Of a DNA stretch of 41,662 nucleotides, positions 24,264 to 32,438 are shown one piece after another. The stretch is taken from the NCBI GenBank assembly GCA_022563595.1, contig JADFNB010000027.1, positions 1 through 41,662 on the forward strand, written 5' to 3'. Source of the DNA: Gemmatimonadota bacterium (GTDB lineage: Bacteria > Gemmatimonadota > Gemmatimonadetes > Gemmatimonadales > GWC2-71-9). The translations under genes were made by a program, and so were the position numbers. The notes below the pieces were generated by a model. The model searched no databases and was not told the DNA's origin. It saw only the letters and a list, made by a program, of their open reading frames with translations. The number at the start of each line of letters is the position of its first letter. The stretch's first letter is position 1.

Positions 24264-25094
24264 TCAACTGTGCTGGCGTTCGCGGTCGGCCGTCGGGACC
24301 GGCGCACCGGTGGACGACGGCAGGCTCTTCTCCTTGCCGGCCAACCCCTCCTTCGCCGCCTGGATGAACGGGGTCAGAAGGTCCATGGGGATCGGAAAGA
24401 CGGTGGTCGAGTTGTTCTCCGCCGCGATCTCCACGAGGGTCTGGAGATACCGCAGCTGCAATGCCTGGGGTTGCTGCGACATCACCTGGGCGGCTTCCGT
24501 GAGCCGACCGGCCGCCTGGTACTCACCCTCCGCCGCGATCACCTTGGCCCGCCGCTCGCGCTCGGCCTCCGCCTGTCGCGCCATGGCGCGCTTCATCTCG
24601 ACAGGGAGATCGACGTCTTTGACCTCGACCGCGGAAACCTCGATTCCCCATGGCTCGGTGCGCTCGTCGACGATGGTCTTGAGGATCGCGTTGATCTTTT
24701 CCCGATCGGCCAGCAGCTCGTCCAGTTCGACCTCACCCAAAACGCTCCGGAGCGTCGTCTGCGCGAGCTGCGACGTGGCAAACCGGTAGTCCTCGATCTC
24801 GATGATGGCCATATCCGGGTTCCTGACCCGCATGTAGAGCACGGCATTGACCTTGATTGAGACATTATCCCGCGTGATTACGTCCTGCGGCTGAATGTCC
24901 ATGGCGATGATCCGCAGCGAAACGCGGCTCATCTTTGCAAACCCGGCCGGCAGGAAGATCAGTCCGGGCCCTTTCGTACCCCAGTACTTCCCGAGCAGGA
25001 ACGTGACGGCCCGCTCGTACTGCCTGAGAATCCGGAGGCTGGCGAAGGTGTACGCAACCAGCGCACCCGCGATGACCAACAGAAGAACTTCCAT
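24264..25094 (-). CDS. SPFH/Band 7 (stomatin-like) membrane protein
   Basis: A 276-residue stomatin/HflK-C-like protein. One N-terminal membrane segment (about residues 3-20) is followed by the Band 7 domain: [39 protein letters not shown] and the [15 protein letters not shown] block, then [21 protein letters not shown]-like text. An Ala/Glu-rich oligomerisation helix ([20 protein letters not shown]) comes next. Such proteins form membrane rings and organise lipid domains. There is no NfeD partner next to it. The start overlaps the thiolase TAA by one base (TAATG). Confidence 0.92.
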   Translation of the reverse strand: MEVLLLVIAGALVAYTFASLRILRQYERAVTFLLGKYWGTKGPGLIFLPAGFAKMSRVSLRIIAMDIQPQDVITRDNVSIKVNAVLYMRVRNPDMAIIEIEDYRFATSQLAQTTLRSVLGEVELDELLADREKINAILKTIVDERTEPWGIEVSAVEVKDVDLPVEMKRAMARQAEAERERRAKVIAAEGEYQAAGRLTEAAQVMSQQPQALQLRYLQTLVEIAAENNSTTVFPIPMDLLTPFIQAAKEGLAGKEKSLPSSTGAPVPTADRERQHS

Positions 25095-26299
25095 TAGAAC
25101 GCCTCGACGATGACGGCGGCGCCCTGGCCCCCTCCGATACATGCCGAGCCCAATCCGTACCGTTTGCCGGTCAGGCGCAGTGCGTGGAGCAGGTGGATCG
25201 TGATGCGAGTGCCACTCGCGGCGAGTGGGTGACCGATCGCGATGGCGCCGCCGTGTACATTGGTCCGTTCGCGATCCAGCCCGAGTTCCTTTTCCACCGC
25301 CACGTACTGCGGTGCGAAGGCCTCGTTCACCTCTACGAGATCCATGTCGTCCAGTGTCAGACCGGCCTTCGCGAGCGCCTGCCGTGCCGCCGGGACGGGT
25401 CCCAGGCCCATGTACTTGGGATCGACCCCCGCGACACCCCAGGCCACGAGTCGGCCGAGCGGCTCGAGACCGTGCTCTTTGGCGAACGCATCGCCGGTGA
25501 TGACGGTGGCCGCGGCCCCGTCGCAGATCCCGGACGCGTTGCCCGCGGTGACGAGCCCGTCCTGCTTGAAGTACGGCCGCAATGCCAGCAGTCCCTCGAG
25601 CGTCGTCTCGGGCCGCATGTGCTCATCCGCACGCCAGTCCTCTATCTGTTTAGTTTTGCGATTCTTCACCTCTACCGGCACGACTTCGTGCTCGAATACC
25701 GAGTCGTCCCAAGCCAGCTTCGCGCGCTGCTGGCTGAGCAGGGCGTACTCATCGACCTCGTCGCGGGTGAGCCCGTACTTTTCCGCGAGGTTCTCGGCCG
25801 TCTCGGCCATCGACAGGTCGCACTGTGTGTCTCGCAGCGCTTCCCATAGTGAATCCTCGAGCGGGGGCGTCGGCCCGAGCCTAAACCCCCAGCGCGCACC
25901 GCGGAGCACGTGCGGGGCTTGGCTCATGGATTCCGCCCCACCGGCGAGCACCACGGCCGATTCACCCAGCATGATCTGCTTGGCGCCTTGCACGATCGCC
26001 TCGAAGCCGGAGCCGCAGAGCCGGTTCACGGTCAGCGCCGGAACCTCGACGGGGAGACCTACCTGGAGACCGATATGGCGGGCCAGGTAGATCGCGTCGG
26101 CCGAGGTCTGCTGTGCGTTCCCGAACACCACATGGTCGAATCGATCGGCTGGGACGCCCGACCGGTCGACGGCATGGCGCGCGGCGATGGTGCCGAGGTC
26201 GGTTGCCGAGAAATCCTTGAGCGTGCCACCGAACTTGCCGAAACCGGTGCGCACGCCCGAGAGAAAGACGATGTCCGTATCGTGGCCGTGTGTTGTCAT
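25094..26299 (-). CDS. Acetyl-CoA C-acetyltransferase (thiolase)
   Basis: A 401-residue thiolase II joining two acetyl-CoA to acetoacetyl-CoA, or cleaving 3-ketoacyl-CoA in reverse. Nucleophile Cys95 is in [13 protein letters not shown]; His357 in [14 protein letters not shown] and the acid/base Cys387 in SACIGGGQG are intact, with NEAFAPQ as the fourth block. Length is typical. It leads an operon ending in 3-hydroxyacyl-CoA dehydrogenase, which suggests butyryl-CoA/PHB precursor synthesis or beta-oxidation. ATG 26299 has GGAG about 10 nt upstream. The 99-nt gap before it probably holds its promoter; it also has a 9-bp inverted repeat (GGGGTGACT/AGTCACCCC) spanning the gap. Confidence 0.94.
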   Translation of the reverse strand: MTTHGHDTDIVFLSGVRTGFGKFGGTLKDFSATDLGTIAARHAVDRSGVPADRFDHVVFGNAQQTSADAIYLARHIGLQVGLPVEVPALTVNRLCGSGFEAIVQGAKQIMLGESAVVLAGGAESMSQAPHVLRGARWGFRLGPTPPLEDSLWEALRDTQCDLSMAETAENLAEKYGLTRDEVDEYALLSQQRAKLAWDDSVFEHEVVPVEVKNRKTKQIEDWRADEHMRPETTLEGLLALRPYFKQDGLVTAGNASGICDGAAATVITGDAFAKEHGLEPLGRLVAWGVAGVDPKYMGLGPVPAARQALAKAGLTLDDMDLVEVNEAFAPQYVAVEKELGLDRERTNVHGGAIAIGHPLAASGTRITIHLLHALRLTGKRYGLGSACIGGGQGAAVIVEAF

Positions 26300-26398
26300 C
26301 TAGGGGTGACTCCGTGCAAAGCGGCGATGCTCAAATATGACCTTCGACCGTGGGGGGCGGCAGGGGAGGCAGAGAGAGAAGTCGGATCTGCTACTCAG

Positions 26399-27493
26399 TC
26401 ACCCCGTCCGATCGAGCCACTCCACGATCCAGTCCGCTACCGCGTGCGTGGACCGCGAGCCGCCGAGATCCGGTGTGGTCTGCCCTGCCTCCAGCGCCGC
26501 ACGCACGGCGTTCTCGAGTCGGCCGGCCGCGTGTTCCAGCCCGCAGTGCGCCAGCAAGAGCGCCCCCGTGAGAATCGCAGCCATCGGATTGGCCGTGCCG
26601 GTTCCCGCCAGCTGCGGCGCCGACCCGTGTACCGGCTCGAACAGCCCCGGCCGGCCGGGATGGAGGTTCGCGCTCGGTGCAAGCCCGAGCCCACCGACCA
26701 AACCGGCGCCGAGGTCCGACAGGATGTCCCCGTAGAGATTGCTGGTCACGATCACATCGAACCGCTCGGGCTCGCGCACCAGCTCCATCGCCAACGCATC
26801 CACGTAACGGTGCTCGCGCTCGATGTCGGGGAACTCGTGCCCGATCTCGTGGAACAGGCGTTGCCAAAGACGGTGCGCGGGAATCGCGTTTGCCTTGTCG
26901 CACAGGGTGACGCGCCGCCTGCGGTGCTTGGTCGCCCATTCGAGCGCCGCGCGGAGGATCCGATCCACCTTGGGAGCGGTGTGGATCTCCTCGGAGATCT
27001 GCTCCTCGCGGGCGGTGCCGACGTTTCGTGCGGACCCGCGGCCCAGGTAACCGCCCTCGGTGTTCTCCCGGAAGATGACGAGATCTATCCGGCGCCCGCT
27101 CTCCTCCGGGTCCGCAGCCGTTCCGGGAGGTGGCGGACCGAGAGCGCACAGAGACGGATGCAACAGCCGGACGGGTCTCAGGTTCACGTAGAGGTCGAGT
27201 CGGAACCGCAGGCCGAGCAGGATGTCTCGGGCATGCTCGTTCCCAGGCACGCGCGGGTCGCCGAGGGCGCCCAGGAAGATGGCATCCACCTCGTCGCGCA
27301 GGTGCCGATAGGCGTCGTCCGGCAGTGTCTCCCCGGTCTCGAGATAGTGGTCGGCGCCGAACGGGAGGTGCTCCCAGACGATGTTGGTGCCGGCGTCCGC
27401 GGCGGCCCGTCCGATGGCTGGAATCGCGGCCCCGATCACCTCGGGTCCGATTCCGTCGCCTCCGATGGTCGCGACCGAGAGCGTGCGGGTCAG
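26399..27493 (-). CDS. Isocitrate/isopropylmalate-family dehydrogenase, CTG start
   Basis: A 364-residue NAD(P)-dependent beta-decarboxylating dehydrogenase. Blocks: VATIGGDGIGPEVIG, LYVNLRPVRLLHP, DLVIFRENTEGGYLG, VTLCDKANAIP, the metal-binding TSNLYGDILSDLGAGLVGGL and FEPVHGSAPQLAGTGTANP. It could be isopropylmalate, isocitrate or tartrate dehydrogenase; LYVNLRPV favours the isopropylmalate/tartrate side, RENTEG the isocitrate side, so I leave it open. No ATG, GTG or TTG stands in frame near the true N-terminus. CTG 27493, 7 nt after AGGGA, gives LTRTLSVATIGGDGIGPEV, the right length. It follows the zinc-ribbon gene stop by 4 nt. Confidence 0.85.
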   Translation of the reverse strand: MTRTLSVATIGGDGIGPEVIGAAIPAIGRAAADAGTNIVWEHLPFGADHYLETGETLPDDAYRHLRDEVDAIFLGALGDPRVPGNEHARDILLGLRFRLDLYVNLRPVRLLHPSLCALGPPPPGTAADPEESGRRIDLVIFRENTEGGYLGRGSARNVGTAREEQISEEIHTAPKVDRILRAALEWATKHRRRRVTLCDKANAIPAHRLWQRLFHEIGHEFPDIEREHRYVDALAMELVREPERFDVIVTSNLYGDILSDLGAGLVGGLGLAPSANLHPGRPGLFEPVHGSAPQLAGTGTANPMAAILTGALLLAHCGLEHAAGRLENAVRAALEAGQTTPDLGGSRSTHAVADWIVEWLDRTG

Positions 27494-27497
27494 CGGG

Positions 27498-28274
27498 CTA
27501 TCCCTGCGAGGTACGGTCGGCGGGAAGCGGCTCGCCGCAGTCGGGGCAGAAGCGCCAGCCGGTCTCGAGTTCGGATCCGCACCGGGTGCAGATGGGTCGG
27601 TGCGCGAGCCGCCCGCAGAAAGGGCAGTAGGTGACGCCGCGATTGAGCGGCAGGGCTCGGCCACACTGCTCGCAGAGGGGAGACTGTGCCAGCGGCGTCC
27701 GAGACGACTGATCCCGAGCCGCGTTGTCGGCTTCATCGAGGGAAAACACCGGTGGCGGATCCGGCCGGGTCACGGCTTCCGGTGTGGGTGTCGGTTCGTG
27801 CTCGACGCAGGGCTCCGGCTCGGGAGTCCGCGCCGGCCCGGTGTCCGCCGTCGGTTCCGCGACCGGAGCCGGCTCGACGGCAGCCGCCGCCGGCGCGTAG
27901 GCGCGATCGGCGTCGAGGACCTTCGCCACCGCGCCGGGGTGCAGGCGCACCGTCGCGGCCGCGTACTCACGGAAAGCCCCCGTGTCCGGATTGATCTGCG
28001 CGGCTTCCTTCGCCAAGGCGTCCCGGACCTCATCCGGCTCGACGGTCGCGTATCCGCCTTCCCCCGCGAGCAGGCGGAGCACCGCCATCTCGTAGTCCTG
28101 GTTGCTGTGGAAACCGAGAAGCGTGCGGTTGGCGCGATAGGGCAGAATGCTCTGGTAGAGTTCCGAAAGCTGGAATGACATCCGCATGCGCTGCGAATCC
28201 CGTGCATCGAGCACCTTGAGGAGGCAGTGAAACAGGTGACGTACGTCCTCCGCTTCGTTCTTCATCAACGCCAT
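27498..28274 (-). CDS. Zinc-ribbon protein with Pro-rich linker
   Basis: A 258-residue protein of unknown function in three parts. An N-terminal helical domain (about 1-120) contains HLFHCLLKVLDARDSQ and ELYQSILPYRANRTLLGF. A Pro/Glu/Thr-rich linker follows (about 120-185). The C-terminus is a double zinc ribbon with four CxxC pairs (CEQC, CPFC, CTRC, CPDC). ATG 28274 is chosen for its upstream GGTGGGA at 7 nt; ATG 28265, which would give a TGATG junction with the deaminase stop, is possible. Placed between dCMP deaminase and the dehydrogenase. Zinc ribbons of this kind often mediate protein contacts. Confidence 0.7.
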   Translation of the reverse strand: MALMKNEAEDVRHLFHCLLKVLDARDSQRMRMSFQLSELYQSILPYRANRTLLGFHSNQDYEMAVLRLLAGEGGYATVEPDEVRDALAKEAAQINPDTGAFREYAAATVRLHPGAVAKVLDADRAYAPAAAAVEPAPVAEPTADTGPARTPEPEPCVEHEPTPTPEAVTRPDPPPVFSLDEADNAARDQSSRTPLAQSPLCEQCGRALPLNRGVTYCPFCGRLAHRPICTRCGSELETGWRFCPDCGEPLPADRTSQG

Positions 28275-28765
28275 TCGTGTTCCCACCGGTCATAGAGCAC
28301 CGCGGTCACGCCGGCCGAGCAGAGCAGTTCGGCGCCGCTCGGATCGCGGTACGCGCGCCTGTAGTAAACGTGTGACACGCCGGAATTGATGATGAGCTTC
28401 GCGCACATTACGCATGGACTGTTTGTGACGAACACTACCTTGTCCTTGATCGATCCGGGTGCCTTGATGAGGGCGTTCACTTCCGAGTGGATGCAACCGC
28501 ATTGCCCGGGCACGGTGGAGTCACAGCGGTTGGGGAGACCGCGCGCGTTCCCGTTGTAACCGATCGCCAACACGTTCTCGAGCCGCGCGTCGGTGACTAC
28601 GGTGCCTACCTGCAGTCGCGCGCAGGTGGAACGTTTGGCGAGTTCTTCCGCCATGCGCATGTAGACTTCGAACAGCGGGATGCGCTCGATCTCGGGCGCC
28701 GTGCCGTCCACCAGAATGTTCAGTGGATGGTCGTTGGTGCTGACACCGTCTTTGAAGGCGGTCAT
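28265..28765 (-). CDS. dCMP deaminase family protein
   Basis: A 166-residue zinc-dependent deaminase turning dCMP into dUMP, the substrate of thymidylate synthase. Zinc and catalysis: His93 and Glu95 in CIHSEVNAL (HxE), Cys118 and Cys121 in NSPCVMC. The N-terminal 30 residues (NDHPLNILVDGTAPEIERIP) extend beyond the usual core and have no known role. The related ComE competence protein has the same fold but usually different context; thyA in the same gene run favours a dUMP role. Start ATG 28765 overlaps the rnhA stop (ATGA). Confidence 0.87.
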   Translation of the reverse strand: MTAFKDGVSTNDHPLNILVDGTAPEIERIPLFEVYMRMAEELAKRSTCARLQVGTVVTDARLENVLAIGYNGNARGLPNRCDSTVPGQCGCIHSEVNALIKAPGSIKDKVVFVTNSPCVMCAKLIINSGVSHVYYRRAYRDPSGAELLCSAGVTAVLYDRWEHEWR

Positions 28766-29358
28766 CGTTCTGTTTCGAGTTGTGATGCGAGTTCCCTGAA
28801 AGCAGCGTCCGCATCGTAGTTGAGAAACTGTCCTTTGGTGCGTCGGCGGTCCAGCCACTCGTCGAACCCCGACTCGACGGCTCCATCCGACGTCATCTGA
28901 TCCTGCGCGGCACGCACCGCCAACACATCCGCGTATTCGTTCTTGGCGTGTCCGGCGTGCCCACGCACCCACTGCCACGAGACGTCATGGCGCTCGCTCA
29001 CCTGCACCAGTTTCTGCCACAAGGCCAGGTTCTCGATCGCTCCTCCCTTGCGGCGCCAGCCCCGCTCACGCCACACGGGTATCCATTCCGTCATGCCTTT
29101 GACCAGGTACTCCGAGTCCGAGACGTAGGCCACCCGGAGCCGCTTGCCCTTGCGCGAGAGCAGGGCGAAAGTCGCGATGGCGCCGCACAAGGCCATACGG
29201 TTGTTCGTCGTGTCGGCAGCCGACAAGTAGAGGTCCCGCCGCACGGTCTCCTTTTGGACCCGAACCTCGATGAGCGCCCCTGCGCCTCCGGGGTTGCGAC
29301 CGTCCCGCCCATTGCCGAGACAACTCTCGTCGGCGTGGACCACGGCGATGGGCGTCAC
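28762..29358 (-). CDS. RNase HI-like protein lacking the catalytic Glu
   Basis: A 198-residue RNase H fold protein with about 45 extra C-terminal residues against E. coli RNase HI (155). Alignment by eye: D10 (HADESCLGNG), D81 (VSDSEYLVKGMTEWI), H134 and D144 (RGHAGHAKNEYADVLA) match E. coli D10, D70, H124 and D134. The E48 position in NNRMELMAAI is Ala56 here (NNRMALCGAI). So one of the four metal-binding acids is missing; the protein may have weak or altered activity, or only bind RNA:DNA hybrids. Start GTG 29358 overlaps the selD stop (GTGA); its own stop overlaps the dCMP deaminase start. Confidence 0.85.
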   Translation of the reverse strand: MTPIAVVHADESCLGNGRDGRNPGGAGALIEVRVQKETVRRDLYLSAADTTNNRMALCGAIATFALLSRKGKRLRVAYVSDSEYLVKGMTEWIPVWRERGWRRKGGAIENLALWQKLVQVSERHDVSWQWVRGHAGHAKNEYADVLAVRAAQDQMTSDGAVESGFDEWLDRRRTKGQFLNYDADAAFRELASQLETER

Positions 29359-30416
29359 GCGATCTCCACCCGCCCCCGGTCACCGTCGACTATGTAGCCG
29401 ATCGTCGCGGCGAGCACGGAACGATGCCGCAGCTCCGCTTCGAGCTGCGCGGCCGCATCGGCGTCCACGGCGATCAGCAGGCCGCCGGATGTCTGCGCGT
29501 CCACGAGAACGACTCGCAGATCCGCGGCAACCGACCAATTGGTGTAGGCTTCCGCGGCCTCCATGTTGCGTGTGGTTCCGCCGGGAACCGCACCCGCCTC
29601 GGCGAGGGCGAGGGCGTGTGGCAGCAGCGGTACGGCTGAGGCGTCGAGGCGGGCCGCGCGGCCGCTCGCATCCAGGAGATTGTGTAGGTGCCCGATCAGG
29701 CCGAAACCGGTGACGTCGGTGCAGGCATGAACGGCATCGCCCGCCGCGAGCATCGCCTCCATCGCGTCCGCGTTCAACGCGACCATACTGTCAATCGCAT
29801 CGCGCATCTCGGCTTCAGTGATGAGATCCCGCTTCAACGCCGTGCTCAGGATTCCCGTCCCGATCGGTTTCGTGAGTATCAGACGATCGCCCGCCCGGGC
29901 TCCGGCCAAGGTGATTATCTTGTCGGGCCGAACTTCGCCGATCGCCACCAGCCCGTACTTCGGCTCGTCATCGTCGATCGTGTGACCGCCCAGAATGAGG
30001 GCACCGGCTTTCTGCGCCACGTCCGCGCCACCGCGCAACGTGTCGGGAAGCAGCTCGAGCAATTCGGGTTTGCGCGGCCACGCGACGAGGTTGAGGGCGA
30101 ACAGCGGCCGTGCTCCCATCGCGTAGACGTCGCTGAACGCGTTGGCCGCGGCGATAGCGCCGAACGTGTACGCGTCGTCCACAATGGGGGTGAAGAAGTC
30201 CACCGTGGCGACCAGCGCGCGATCTTCCCACAATTGGAAGACCGCCGCGTCGTCCCGTGTCGCGGCGTCGACCAGTACGCGCGAGTCGTGCACCGCGGGC
30301 AGATGGCGCAGCACCTGCGCCAGCTCGTCAACGCCGAGCTTGCTTGCTCAACCGGCGCCGTGCGAGAGCGATGTCAGCCGGATTCGCGGTCGCTGGTCGC
30401 GCGGGACGTCGGACAT
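29355..30416 (-). CDS. selD: Selenophosphate synthetase SelD with selenocysteine at residue 23
   Basis: Makes selenophosphate from selenide and ATP, the Se donor for selenocysteine and selenouridine. From ATG 30416 the frame reads MSDVPRDQRPRIRLTSLS then HGAG, an in-frame TGA at 30348-30350, then ASKLGVDELAQVLRHLP and the whole ATP-binding protein (353 residues). The TGA is exactly where E. coli has Cys17 in LSHGAGCGCK, and the catalytic Lys (E. coli Lys20) is Lys26, three residues on. Known SelD proteins carry Cys or Sec at this site, so TGA is read as Sec, not stop. GAGGAGG lies just before the ATG. Later blocks FSDVYAMGARP, LILGGHTI and DVTGFGLIGHL are intact. A stop-aware gene caller would give a false start at about 30314. 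Confidence 0.93.
30305..30350 (-). promoter_or_regulatory. UGA Sec codon and candidate bacterial SECIS hairpin of selD
   Basis: After the UGA (30348-30350, minus strand) a perfect 7-bp stem GGCGCAG/CTGCGCC (30315-30321 with 30305-30311) closes a GTG loop. The loop starts 33 nt after the UGA and begins with G, which fits the usual spacing and loop rule for bacterial SECIS elements. A rival fold, AGCTC/GAGCT (30336-30340 with 30322-30326) with a 9-nt loop, places its loop 12 nt after the UGA. Which one SelB binds cannot be decided by eye. Confidence 0.6.
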
Positions 30417-30438
30417 CTTCCTCCTCTGGGAGGTACGT

Positions 30439-31149
30439 GTGAACGGATTGTGGGCCGCCTACGCGGCTGCCTTCACCCTCGGCGCGACACACGCGCTCGA
30501 GGTGGATCACATGGTCGCGGTCACCGCCTTCGTCGGCAACAAGCCGCGCTTAGTCGCGAGCGCAGCCTTCGGGGTCCGGTGGGGACTCGGACACGCCGTC
30601 GTCGTGCTGCTCGCGGGGACCCTGCTGGCGTGGAGCGGGCTGGCTCCCCCCGAGCGGGCATCGGTCTGGGTGGAGCTGTTCGTCGGCATCATGCTCGTAG
30701 CTCTCGGAGTCTGGGCTGCGCGCAACGCGGTGCGGTTCCACTACCATGATCCCGCTTCCCATGTTCAAGGAAGCGCCGAACCCGGTCATGCACACCTACA
30801 CGCGCACGATCCGGCCGCGCATCCTCACGACCACTCGCATGCCGACGCGTCGCGGCGCCACCGCCATCTCCCGGCGCTCGTCGGGGCGATCCACGGGCTC
30901 GCTGGCACCGCTCCCGTCGTGGCGCTCATCCCGGTGACGATGCTCGGCAGTCTCTACGCCGCCGTAGGATACCTCGCTGCCTTTGGGATTGGTACCATGC
31001 TCGCGATGGGCGTCTACGCCGCCCTGGCCGCCTTGGCGGTGGGGGCCGCATCCACCGTACGCACCGCCCGCATAGTCGGGTTGATGACTGCGGGCGCAAG
31101 CGCGACCGTCGGGCTGTGGTGGGTGGCTCGCGCAGCCCATAGGCTGTAG
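30439..31149 (+). CDS. Nickel/cobalt-type permease with His-rich loop
   Basis: A 236-residue membrane protein with about six helices. Helix 1 contains HALEVDH, the HX4DH signature of NiCoT/NicO/UreH-type nickel or cobalt transporters (His18, Asp23, His24). A loop at residues 101-143 is packed with histidine (more than a dozen) and probably binds metal. GTG 30439 has GGGAGG 5 nt upstream. It diverges from selD with only 22 nt between starts. Nickel use together with selenium would fit NiFeSe hydrogenase or formate dehydrogenase metabolism elsewhere, but no such gene is in the window. Export rather than uptake is possible. Confidence 0.78.
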   Translation: MNGLWAAYAAAFTLGATHALEVDHMVAVTAFVGNKPRLVASAAFGVRWGLGHAVVVLLAGTLLAWSGLAPPERASVWVELFVGIMLVALGVWAARNAVRFHYHDPASHVQGSAEPGHAHLHAHDPAAHPHDHSHADASRRHRHLPALVGAIHGLAGTAPVVALIPVTMLGSLYAAVGYLAAFGIGTMLAMGVYAALAALAVGAASTVRTARIVGLMTAGASATVGLWWVARAAHRL

Positions 31150-31212
31150 CGCGTGCTCCGGCATACCGCCGACACGCTGCGCCGCCGCCGAAACTCGGGT
31201 TGCAGTCCGCTG

Positions 31213-32064
31213 CTAGAGTCCCGTGCGCGAGGCGTGCAGCGCCCGTACGGCGATGAGCGCGACGTCCTCGTTCTCCGAGTCGTCGAATGCGCCCGATTCT
31301 CCCTGGAGGCCGGCGATCAGCGGGGCCGCCCGTCGCACGGCCGCCCGAGCGGGCGCTGTGGGAACCGACATGAGCATGTCCACCGCATGGAACACCGTGA
31401 CCTCGGGCCAACTCCCGTCGTCTGCCTGACGATCGGCGACCTCGGCCACCAGCGAGGCTACCCGATCGAGAAACGGCGGCGAGGCCATTCCCAGCGCCCC
31501 GATCGCGACGAACGCGAGATGCGGATCGATGGCACGGACGGTGAGCAGGCCGTCCAAATGAGCCCGGACCGGTGCCCGCCGGTCGTGACCGGCCCGCAGT
31601 ACCGAGCGGAGCGCGAGGCAGCTCGCCACGAACCGCGCATCGTCTTCCTGGACGAACACGGTGCCGGACGGCAGAACCAGAGGGGCGATTCGTTCGGTAG
31701 GTGGACCTGGGGAGAAGAACCCGTTCCCCGCCCGCCCGTCTTCGCTCCAGCGGCCAGGCGCGTCCTGCTGGTTCAGTAGGTAGCCGGACATCCGGACCAC
31801 GCCTGCGTGGTCCGGCGGCGCCCCAAGCTCCATCATCTCCCATGCCGCACGCGCCGTCAGGATGAGCGAGCCGCCTATGCTGCCGTCCATCCGGGTCTTG
31901 CGCCGGTGCAGGCGGATGAGATGGTCGGCCACCTCGGGATCGTCGGGAACATTGCAGTTGAGAAGCTGGCGGGCGAGAACGCCGGCCAGGGTCTCCCGCC
32001 CGCAGAAGAACTCGGCGGCCCGGTCGAAATGCTCACGCAACTGCAAGAACCAATTGTCGGTCAC
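31213..32064 (-). CDS. Alpha/alpha-toroid protein with QW motifs
   Basis: A 283-residue soluble protein made of repeated helices. Three QxxxGxW-type motifs are visible: QDAPGRW (100-106), QADDGSW (213-219) and QGESGAF (254-260). This is the mark of prenyltransferase/squalene-cyclase-like toroids. The DxDD acid motif of squalene-hopene cyclase and the size of that enzyme (about 630) are missing, so it is not a hopene cyclase; it could be a half-toroid or another terpene-related or peptide-binding protein. GTG 32064 is taken as start; ATG 32148 upstream in the same frame is possible but adds low-complexity residues. It converges with the nickel-type transporter. Confidence 0.6.
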   Translation of the reverse strand: MTDNWFLQLREHFDRAAEFFCGRETLAGVLARQLLNCNVPDDPEVADHLIRLHRRKTRMDGSIGGSLILTARAAWEMMELGAPPDHAGVVRMSGYLLNQQDAPGRWSEDGRAGNGFFSPGPPTERIAPLVLPSGTVFVQEDDARFVASCLALRSVLRAGHDRRAPVRAHLDGLLTVRAIDPHLAFVAIGALGMASPPFLDRVASLVAEVADRQADDGSWPEVTVFHAVDMLMSVPTAPARAAVRRAAPLIAGLQGESGAFDDSENEDVALIAVRALHASRTGL

Positions 32065-32202
32065 GCTTACCCCATCTCGCTGCGCTCGTGCAGTATCATA
32101 TGAAGATCGCTCGGGCGTGCGGTGGCGGGTAGGTGTGTCGGCTGTCATGGCGTTCGTAGCTCGTCGGGGCCGTACCGCATCCCCCTCGAGACGACCCACA
32201 TG

Positions 32203-32433
32203 ATCCGGCGGTGTTGGTTACATCGGCGCCACGCGGGACTTTGCCCCGATCGGGCGGCCCGGCGGCCTCGATCCGGCCGCCGACGATGATGACGACCGCA
32301 TCGTGGACCACGGGGGCTCCGGTTCCGTCGAATAGCTCCGCCCCCACGTACGCCGTCATACCAGCCCCGGGCCGGCGCACGCGACCCCCAGCAGCACGAG
32401 CGCCAAGACGCTCCGGATCCGCAGTGGTGTCAT
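32203..32433 (-). pseudogene. Decayed lipoprotein amidohydrolase, N-terminal fragment
   Basis: From ATG 32433 a signal peptide with lipobox is read (MTPLRIRSVLALVLLGVAC then AGPGLV) and a TGA at 32356-32358. Shifted by one frame, TAYVGAELFDGTGAPVVHDA and VVIIVGGRIEAAG follow at once: the N-terminal beta-sandwich strand set of imidazolonepropionase-like amidohydrolases. Similarity stops near position 32203 before the PGLIDxHxH metal motif. So the gene has a frameshift and has lost at least 350 codons. Confidence 0.6.
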
Positions 32434-32438
32434 GCGTC

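Noticed and set aside
26303-26405. Inverted repeat GGGGTGACT/AGTCACCCC across the gap before the thiolase.
   Set aside because: Arms are 85 nt apart and one lies over the stop codon of the dehydrogenase; probably chance at this GC content.
29355-30314. Shorter SelD starting at CTG near 30314.
   Set aside because: It lacks the catalytic Cys/Sec and Lys; the frame continues through one UGA to a proper Shine-Dalgarno and ATG at 30416.
31213-32064. QW-motif protein considered as squalene-hopene cyclase.
   Set aside because: Less than half the length and no DxDD catalytic motif.
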